Source: an uncultured Bacilli bacterium
GTDB taxonomy: Bacteria; Bacillota_I; Bacilli_A; RF39; UBA660
DNA length: 64,000 nt
Assembly: GCA_934122275.1 (NCBI GenBank)
Contig: CAKOWI010000007.1
Location: forward strand, 6,887-70,886
Direction of reading: 5' to 3'
The translations under genes were made by a program, and so were the position numbers. Positions 58,825 through 64,000 of the stretch are shown piece by piece. The stretch's first letter is position 1; each line of letters starts with the position of its first letter. The notes beneath the pieces are model-generated. The model ran no database searches. It was not told the DNA's origin and worked only from the letters and a program-made list of their open reading frames with translations.

Positions 58825-59223
58825 CTAAAAGTCCTCTGATATGTTTTTTCTTCCTCTTTTAGGTTCTTCTACTTCATCAGTCATTTTACCTTGTACATTT
58901 ATGTTTTTAGGAGTACACAAAAAGATTCCATCCCCTAACTTTTGCATACCACCACCAATAGCATATAACGTACCACTAACAAAATCTATAACCCTTTTTC
59001 CTTGTTCTGGAGTAACTCTTTTTAAATTAACAACAACAGTATTTCTTTTCTTTAAGTAATCTGCTATTTGTTGTGATTCTGAAAATGCTCTAGGTTCTAA
59101 AAGAATCATTTTACTACCTTCTTGAGTTTCCTCCTTTGTAGCTTCTTCAACACTTAAAGTATAATATTCATCCTCACTAGAAATATCACTACTACCAAAC
59201 AATTTCTTTATATTAAAAGCCAT
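58825..59223 (-). CDS. sepF: Cell division protein SepF
   Basis: 132 residues: an N-terminal amphipathic membrane-binding segment (AFNIKKLFG) and the SepF core (KMILLEPRAFSESQQIADYLKKRNTVVVNLKRVTPEQGKRVIDFVSGTLYAIGGGMQKLGDGIFLCTP). SepF anchors FtsZ to the membrane and organises the septum, compensating for FtsA. The usual neighbours ylmE/ylmG/divIVA are absent. GGAGGGATATAA precedes the ATG. Confidence 0.95.
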   Translation of the reverse strand: MAFNIKKLFGSSDISSEDEYYTLSVEEATKEETQEGSKMILLEPRAFSESQQIADYLKKRNTVVVNLKRVTPEQGKRVIDFVSGTLYAIGGGMQKLGDGIFLCTPKNINVQGKMTDEVEEPKRGRKNISEDF

Positions 59224-59302
59224 TTATATCCCTCCAGTTAGTTTCATATATTACTATAAGATTATTCTATCACAATAATTAAAAAAATTAAATACTAAAA
59301 AA

Positions 59303-59350
59303 GAAAAAAGATGAATTTTCCTGTAGTAATTAATACTACTTTCTATTCAT
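59303..59350 (-). terminator. Terminator of the gene at 59336
   Basis: Long minus-strand hairpin GATGAA ... GTAGTA-ttaat-TACTAC ... TTCATC followed by TTTTTT. Confidence 0.7.
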
Positions 59351-59875
59351 CCTTAATTCAATTACATTGCTATTAAATTTAGGAGTTGCCGTTACTACTT
59401 CGTCATCGCTAAATAAAACACTTGTGTGTGCTTCTTCTATAGCTGCTACTGCATCTTCATAAAATTCTTTTAATTGTTCATATGAAATACGCTTGTTAGT
59501 AACAGATATAAAATCTTTATTTGTAGTTTTAATTTTTCTACGAATATGCTTACGCTCCATTATTTTTTTCTTTTTGAAACCATTAAATAGATTTTGAAAG
59601 AATTGTGTAAATGAGCTATCTGCAAAGGCTCCAAGTACGTTAATTATTAAATCAAGATATTCTGCACGATTAATAAGTTGTTCTCTTAAATAACTTAACT
59701 CCTCTGAATTATTTTTAAGTTTTTCTATATCATACTGTATTTTAGTATATTTTATCTCTTCTGGAACTTCTGGTGCATCCTTCTTTCCTTCTAAAATATC
59801 AAGATAACATCCTATTGCCTTAACTATTTCAGTTAATTCTTCCTCACTATATAAACACCCTTTAATGTTATACAT
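59336..59875 (-). CDS. Unknown helical protein
   Basis: 179 residues, start after GAGGGAAATAATA. Predicted mostly helical with long charged stretches (IQYDIEKLKNNSEELSYLREQLINRAEYLDLIINVL) and a basic patch (KKKKIMERKHIRRKIK). The C-terminal part (YEQLKEFYEDAVAAIEEAH, then SNVIELRMNRK) is also helical with a final strand. No signal peptide, membrane helix or recognised motif. It lies between sepF and efp with its own terminator. Confidence 0.6.
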   Translation of the reverse strand: MYNIKGCLYSEEELTEIVKAIGCYLDILEGKKDAPEVPEEIKYTKIQYDIEKLKNNSEELSYLREQLINRAEYLDLIINVLGAFADSSFTQFFQNLFNGFKKKKIMERKHIRRKIKTTNKDFISVTNKRISYEQLKEFYEDAVAAIEEAHTSVLFSDDEVVTATPKFNSNVIELRMNRK

Positions 59876-59932
59876 TATTATTTCCCTCGTTTCTTGCGAA
59901 ATATACTACCATAAATAAATAAAAAAGGCAAC

Positions 59933-59955
59933 AAAAAAAGAGCTATTATGCTCTA
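59933..59955 (-). terminator. Terminator of efp
   Basis: Minus-strand AGAGC-ataata-GCTCT followed by a T run. Confidence 0.75.
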
Positions 59956-60503
59956 GATACATATTTTCCATCTTTAGTAGATACTAAAACAGATTCACCT
60001 TCACTAATAAATAAAGGTACTTTAATTACCATTCCATTTTCAAGTGTAGCATCTTTTTGAGCTCCAGATGAAGTATTACCTTTTACAGCATTTTCAGTAG
60101 CTGTTATAACATAATCTATTTTTTCAGGTAAATTAACACCTATTAATTCATCTCCAAAATAAATTAAATCAACAGATAAGTTTTCCTTTAAATACTTAAC
60201 ATCATCACCAATTTGTTCTTTAGAAAGTTCAACTTGTTCATAAGTATTCATATCCATAAAACTATATGAATCACCTGCTTGATATAAGTATTGCATTGGT
60301 TTTCTTTGAACATTAGCTTTAGCTAATTTAACACTACTGTTATACGTTTTTTCAACAATTGCACCAGTTCTTAAGTTTCTAAGTTTCATTTTTACAAATG
60401 CAGCACCTTTTCCTGGTTTAACATGAGAAAATTCAACAACTTGGAAGATATTTCCTTCATCTTCTACAGTCATACCATTTTTTATATCATTTACGTTAAC
60501 CAT
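59946..60503 (-). CDS. efp: Elongation factor P
   Basis: 185 residues in three beta domains: VNDIKNGMTVEDEGNIFQVVEFSHVKPGKGAAFVKMKLRNLRTG with the loop Lys32 that reaches the peptidyl-transferase centre, KPMQYLYQAGDSYSFMDMNTYEQVEL, and KGNTSSGAQKDATLENGMVIKVPLFISEGE. EF-P relieves stalling at polyproline stretches. The loop sequence KPGKGA is the form seen in Bacillus. AAAGGAGTAAAGT precedes the ATG. rpmG lies directly upstream. Confidence 0.96.
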   Translation of the reverse strand: MVNVNDIKNGMTVEDEGNIFQVVEFSHVKPGKGAAFVKMKLRNLRTGAIVEKTYNSSVKLAKANVQRKPMQYLYQAGDSYSFMDMNTYEQVELSKEQIGDDVKYLKENLSVDLIYFGDELIGVNLPEKIDYVITATENAVKGNTSSGAQKDATLENGMVIKVPLFISEGESVLVSTKDGKYVSRA

Positions 60504-60543
60504 ACTTTACTCCTTTCATATATTTATATATAAATTATATTAA

Positions 60544-60714
60544 TTAGTTCTTAGTTTCTTTATGGTCTGTATGCTTTCTGCATCTTGGACAATATTTACT
60601 AATTTCCATACGTTCTGGATCATTTTTCTTATTCTTCTGAACACGATAATTTAATTCTTCACATTCAGGGCATTTTAATGTAACATTTGCTCTATTTTCA
60701 TTCTTTTTTGCCAT
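60544..60714 (-). CDS. rpmG: 50S ribosomal protein L33
   Basis: 56 residues from ATG 60714, read leftwards: MAKKNENRANVTLKCPECEE, then NYRVQKNKKNDPERMEISKYCPRC and a basic end. The four Cys in two C-x2-C pairs are the zinc-binding type of L33. AAGGAGGG lies before it; an in-frame ATG at 60720 is too close to the site to be the start. It has its own promoter inside the end of the PBP gene. Confidence 0.93.
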   Translation of the reverse strand: MAKKNENRANVTLKCPECEELNYRVQKNKKNDPERMEISKYCPRCRKHTDHKETKN

Positions 60715-60747
60715 AAACATCCCTCCTTTTTAGGAATAACTAAAGGT

Positions 60748-60775
60748 ATTATAACAGATTATTTATAAATTTCAA
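60748..60775 (-). promoter_or_regulatory. Promoter of rpmG
   Basis: TTGAAA (60770-60775), a 16-bp spacer and TATAAT (60748-60753), overlapping the 3' end of the PBP gene. Confidence 0.6.
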
Positions 60776-62792
60776 AGAAAATATTGCAAATTCTTGATAC
60801 AATTCTCTTATTTACATTACTTGTATATGATGAAGTATCATTTTTATACCTAACATGTGGTGAAATAGATACAATGCTCATAATAGGATTATCATATGGT
60901 GCATAACCTATAAATGACTTATTATAAGTTTCAGTATCTACTTTTCCATCACCATTAGAATCATAAAAACTTTCTGATGTACCAGTTTTACCAGCTGAAT
61001 TTTTAACATTACCCATGTATCCTCTTCCTAAATATCCTTCCATAACACTTTTGAAACCTTCTTTTACCCTTTTAAAATATACTTTATCTATATCAGACGT
61101 ATTTAATACAACTCTATTATAAGTACTTTTTACCGTACCCAAAGATTCATCATCAGTTGGATTTCTTACTTCCTTTAATAAATTTAATTTAACTCTTTCT
61201 CCTTCATTCGCTAAAGTATTTATGTAACTTGAAAGCTGAAGAGGTGAATATGTATCATATTGTCCAATTGAATAATTAAGAAGTAATCCTGCATTAACAC
61301 TCTTACCCTTATACCCTTCTGTTTCACTAGGTAAATCAATACCAGATTTAACTCCAAGTCCTAATGTGTTAAAAACATTTCTATAAATATCTAACGTACT
61401 ATTATCAACTTTTAAAGGCATATTATAATAATAATTAGCACCTGATATCTTTAAAGCTAATTGAAATTGGTAAGAATTAGAAGAAAATTTAAGAGCAGTT
61501 ATGTCATTTAATGCTCCAAGACTCTTGCTCCAAGAACATTTTTCTTTGGTATTTTTAAGTTTAATGCATTTATCATAAAATACATCCCCTATATTTAACT
61601 TACCAGTTTTATAGCCAACAAGCATAGATGCACCCTTAACTATTGAACCAGGAGTATCGCTTCCTGTAAGTAAGTTAGTAGTATAATCACTTATTTTATA
61701 CTCATCATTAACACCAGTTATTTGTTTTGATGCCATCGCATATATCTCACCTGTATTTGGATTTGAAATAACAACAGAAGTATGATCATAGTATTTTGTA
61801 TTAGCTTCACCCTTTGCCTTAACAAGTTCTTCTTTAATTATATCTTCCAAATTTTTCTGTAAATTAATATCAATTGATAAAACTATATCATTACCCCTAC
61901 TACCTTTTTCTATTAGTTTTTTTACACCATTTTTTATCTCATATTTATTCTTTCTACCCTTTAATACATCTTCATATTGTAATTCTAAATAACTTATTCC
62001 AACTCTATCATTTAATGAATACCCTTTAGATAAATATTCAGTTTTCAAGTCTTCTGGAATACCTTGCTCACCGGAAGATACATTTCCTAGTATTTGCCTT
62101 AACACATCACCATATGGATATACTCTTTTCCAAGATGTTGATATATCAACGCCAGGCAACTTATTTTTATTTTGAGCTACATAAGCATACTCTAAATCAC
62201 TTGCATCTTCTTTAATTGTTTTTTCATCATAAGAATAACCATTATTCATAAGATAATATATATAACTAGCTTCTTTATCTATATCATTATAAGCTTCTAA
62301 TTCTTTATCAGTTACTCTATCTATTTTCATCTTTTCTATATCTGATGCTTTTAATTTTCTTCTTTCATACATTTCATATTCTTCTTTTGTAATTTTACTT
62401 TTTGCAATTTTAGGATGCTCTAAAAGATAGAATTTTTTTAAATTCTTTTTAGTTAATTTACCATAATTTATTTCTAGCTTTTCTGCTAGTGTACGTGCTA
62501 ACTTTATTTCATTTTCCGTCTTAAATCCACTAGGTCTTTTATAACTAATTTTATTTGTACCTATATTATCTACTATAATATTATAATTTCTATCATATAT
62601 TCTACCTCTTGGCATAGAATCACCATATACTGTTTTAGTGGATAATTTATTAAGTTCATTTACTGATGCTTTAACATTAAACATTTGTAAATATGATACT
62701 CTAAATATTATAACCAAAAATAATAATATAGTAATAATCATAATAAAAGTTATTCTTCTATTAATAACTAAATAGTTATCACTATCCTTCAA
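60759..62792 (-). CDS. Class B penicillin-binding protein (PBP2/elongation type)
   Basis: 677 residues: one N-terminal membrane helix (ITFIMIITILLFLVIIFRVSYLQMF), the pedestal domain with RGRIYDRNYNIIVDNIG, a long insertion (residues ~100-200), and a transpeptidase domain with S-x-x-K in TPGSIVKGASM, S-x-N in FSSNSYQFQL and K-T-G in SAGKTGTSE. It cross-links peptidoglycan. The layout fits the PBP2 partner of RodA in elongation, matching the presence of mreC/mreD. An EF-hand-like acidic loop (DSNGDGKVDTE) follows K-T-G. It starts at TTG 62792 with GAGGTGAT five bases before. Confidence 0.9.
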   Translation of the reverse strand: MKDSDNYLVINRRITFIMIITILLFLVIIFRVSYLQMFNVKASVNELNKLSTKTVYGDSMPRGRIYDRNYNIIVDNIGTNKISYKRPSGFKTENEIKLARTLAEKLEINYGKLTKKNLKKFYLLEHPKIAKSKITKEEYEMYERRKLKASDIEKMKIDRVTDKELEAYNDIDKEASYIYYLMNNGYSYDEKTIKEDASDLEYAYVAQNKNKLPGVDISTSWKRVYPYGDVLRQILGNVSSGEQGIPEDLKTEYLSKGYSLNDRVGISYLELQYEDVLKGRKNKYEIKNGVKKLIEKGSRGNDIVLSIDINLQKNLEDIIKEELVKAKGEANTKYYDHTSVVISNPNTGEIYAMASKQITGVNDEYKISDYTTNLLTGSDTPGSIVKGASMLVGYKTGKLNIGDVFYDKCIKLKNTKEKCSWSKSLGALNDITALKFSSNSYQFQLALKISGANYYYNMPLKVDNSTLDIYRNVFNTLGLGVKSGIDLPSETEGYKGKSVNAGLLLNYSIGQYDTYSPLQLSSYINTLANEGERVKLNLLKEVRNPTDDESLGTVKSTYNRVVLNTSDIDKVYFKRVKEGFKSVMEGYLGRGYMGNVKNSAGKTGTSESFYDSNGDGKVDTETYNKSFIGYAPYDNPIMSIVSISPHVRYKNDTSSYTSNVNKRIVSRICNIFFEIYK

Positions 62793-62866
62793 GATTAATC
62801 ACCTCTTTATTAATATGTAATTAAATACTAATTCATATGCATATAATAATTTAGGAGTTGATATAT

Positions 62867-63121
62867 ATGTATGAAGCTTTTATAAGAGAATACTTAAAAA
62901 GATTATCTTTAAAAGATATAAATGATTTTGCTAATAAAAATAATATGCACTTAAAACAAAATGAAGATAAAATAATCTATGATTTTATTATGAAAAATTG
63001 GAAAGAAGTATATAAAGGAGATGCTATAAAAGTATTAAATAGTTTAAAAAAAGATGTATCAGAAGATACATTCAATAACATTATGACATTATACGAACAG
63101 TTTAAAAATAAGATAAAATAA
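62867..63121 (+). CDS. Small unknown protein, DUF2624/YqfT-like
   Basis: 84 residues from ATG 62867 with AGGAG nine bases upstream. Predicted all-helical: YEAFIREYLKRLSLKDINDFANKNNMHL, then IIYDFIMKNWKEVYKGDAIKVLNSLKKDVSEDTFNNIMTLYEQFKNKI. The two-part pattern resembles YqfT/DUF2624 from memory. Function unknown. It is divergent from the PBP gene and 36 bases upstream of the MBL-fold gene on the same strand. Confidence 0.6.
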   Translation: MYEAFIREYLKRLSLKDINDFANKNNMHLKQNEDKIIYDFIMKNWKEVYKGDAIKVLNSLKKDVSEDTFNNIMTLYEQFKNKIK

Positions 63122-63157
63122 TTATATTTATGATAAAATATAATTAGGTGACTTGTT

Positions 63158-63925
63158 ATGTTAAAACTTATTTGGTATGGAACTAATAGTATAAAGTTAA
63201 TATATAATAATAATTCTATACTGTTTGACCCTTTTATAAGATATGAAAAAAGAAATGATGGTAATTTTTATAAAAATTTTTATGATACTAAAAACATATT
63301 TATAACGCATGGGCATATTGATCATACTATGGATTTAGATATGTTATATAGTGATAAAAACGTAAAAATACATACCACTAAAAGTCCATATAAAAGATTA
63401 TTAAAAGATAAATTTACTAAATCAAATTTAGTAATGATTAAACATAACGACTCTTTTAATGTTGGAAGTTTTAACGTTAAAGTTTTAAAAAGCAAACACA
63501 TTAAGTTTGATTTAAAGCTAATAGTTAATACCCTTTTTAACAAAGATGTCATTAAATACCACGATTATCTTAAAATCCTTATAAAAAACAATTTTAAATG
63601 TAGAGAAAAAAATGAAACAGTATTATATTTTATAAGTGTAAATAAAGTTAGAATAATCTTATCGGGTAGTATGGCTTTAGATAAAAAAATAACATATCCT
63701 AAAAATGTAGATTATTTAATTTTAGCATATCAAGGTAGAAGTGATTTGGATAAAAAAATAGTTAATATAATAAAAGTTATTAAGCCAAAAAATATTATAC
63801 TAACTCATTTTGATAATTCATTTCCACCAATATCTAAAAACGTAAATATAAGTAATTTAAGAAATGTAATACCTAGTAACATAGGCTTAATTATTCCAGA
63901 ATACGAAAAAGAAATAGTACTTTAA
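63158..63925 (+). CDS. Metallo-beta-lactamase-fold hydrolase (UlaG-like)
   Basis: 255 residues. It opens LKLIWYGTNSIKLIYNNNSILFDPF as UlaG-type hydrolases do, and has the metal motif IFITHGHIDHTMDLDML (H-x-H-x-D-H form) and a later metal-ligand region ILTHFDNSF. The substrate is unknown. AGGTGACTTGTT precedes the ATG. It ends eight bases before the edge of an insertion sequence. Confidence 0.83.
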   Translation: MLKLIWYGTNSIKLIYNNNSILFDPFIRYEKRNDGNFYKNFYDTKNIFITHGHIDHTMDLDMLYSDKNVKIHTTKSPYKRLLKDKFTKSNLVMIKHNDSFNVGSFNVKVLKSKHIKFDLKLIVNTLFNKDVIKYHDYLKILIKNNFKCREKNETVLYFISVNKVRIILSGSMALDKKITYPKNVDYLILAYQGRSDLDKKIVNIIKVIKPKNIILTHFDNSFPPISKNVNISNLRNVIPSNIGLIIPEYEKEIVL

Positions 63926-63932
63926 ATGAACT

Positions 63933-64000
63933 TGTCAATAAAAAGTAGACACTAAAAGAATATTATTTAAACCCTAGTTGAGTTTTATAATCAATTGGGG
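63933..64000 (-). mobile_element. End of an IS3-family insertion sequence (cut by window edge)
   Basis: TGTCAATAAAAAGTAGACAC at 63933 starts with the TG typical of IS3-family ends. A transposase C-terminus runs inward on the minus strand 10 bases later. The rest of the element lies outside the window. Confidence 0.7.
63963..64000 (-). CDS. IS3-family transposase (OrfB), last 11 codons
   Basis: The minus-strand frame entering at the window edge reads PIDYKTQLGFK and stops at TAA (63963-63965). S-P-x-x-Y-R/K-x-Q-L is the usual C-terminal end of the DDE integrase-type OrfB of IS3/IS150-group elements. It lies just inside the terminal repeat as expected. Confidence 0.65.
   Translation of the reverse strand, partial: PIDYKTQLGFK

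Noticed and set aside
1..64000. Mycoplasma-type code with TGA as tryptophan, suggested by the strong AT bias
   Set aside because: Conserved Trp positions such as thioredoxin WCGPC use TGG, and TGA acts as a stop, for example at the end of prsW.
1..64000. Prophage or large integrative element
   Set aside because: No integrase, capsid, terminase or lysis cassette; the lone GH25 enzyme has a surface-protein layout and no holin next to it.

Overview
The window is an AT-rich (by eye roughly a quarter to 30% G+C), gene-dense stretch of a low-GC Firmicute chromosome using the standard code (TGG for Trp, TGA as a stop). Supporting signs are RNase HIII, YqeG/YqeH, SepF, an L27 protein with the cleavable Firmicute N-terminal extension next to its protease Prp, an L21 leader, an Ile T-box and strong AGGAGG/GGTGA ribosome binding sites. 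Sporulation genes (sigG, a sigK with a pro-sequence, spoIVFA, spoIVFB, ymxH, a spoIIB-like gene) point to an endospore former or a recent descendant of one. The abundance of WG-repeat and other repeat proteins suggests an uncultured gut Bacilli/Clostridia-like lineage; this last point is inference. Most genes are on the minus strand.

Layout. 1-1660: edge of an alkaline-phosphatase-superfamily gene, then two damaged resistance-like genes (a frameshifted GNAT behind a promoter-leader-attenuator, and a kinase-fold phosphotransferase lacking its catalytic core). 1717-4680: HAD phosphatase, maf, mutL. 4779-9477: a coat-like Tyr/Pro protein, two paralogous Cys/His proteins, a GH25 lysozyme and a large leucine-rich surface protein. 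9622-14694: uvrC, an unknown sigma-like protein, murE, yigZ. 14743-17794: pseudopilin, thioredoxin, a CvpA-like protein with an acidic repeat tail, rnhC. 17820-25263: glycosyltransferase, rhomboid protease, rluD, an 87-bp-repeat protein, lspA, CPBP protease, ymxH. 25341-29224: sigG, a two-component system, gmk and an Flp-type prepilin. 29384-36036 is accessory: a large HELLH/solenoid protein with a small overlapping partner, a CPBP-like/small-peptide pair, a 14-codon mini-gene, and a sortase operon with a membrane WG-repeat protein. 36164-44645: obgE, trmB, three tandem WG-repeat paralogues, then rpmA-prp-rplU. 44873-49329: spoIVFB-spoIVFA-mreD-mreC-radC-spoIIB-like. 49394-53505: yqeH, yqeG, prsW, sigK. 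53517-63925: a surface protein, tmk, ileS with its T-box, sepF, efp, rpmG, a class B PBP and an MBL-fold hydrolase. The right edge cuts an IS3-family element.

How the genes fit together. The order spoIIB-radC-mreC-mreD-spoIVFA-spoIVFB-rplU-prp-rpmA-obg is the Bacillus spoIIB-to-obg cluster with mreB, minC, minD and spo0B absent, and with foreign or expanded genes inserted. MreC/MreD, the class B PBP, MurE and SepF cover wall elongation and division. SpoIVFB/SpoIVFA and pro-SigK form the expected protease-substrate set for late mother-cell gene expression, and SigG covers the late forespore. The accessory genes are mostly in-frame tandem-repeat proteins (WG, 87-bp, 60-bp solenoid, leucine-rich and acidic repeats), which look like the most plastic part of the window. 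No gene-free stretch exceeds 300 bases; the two longest (33094-33364 and 58540-58824) hold a mini-gene with a hairpin and a T-box leader. No tRNA, rRNA, CRISPR array or prophage was seen.
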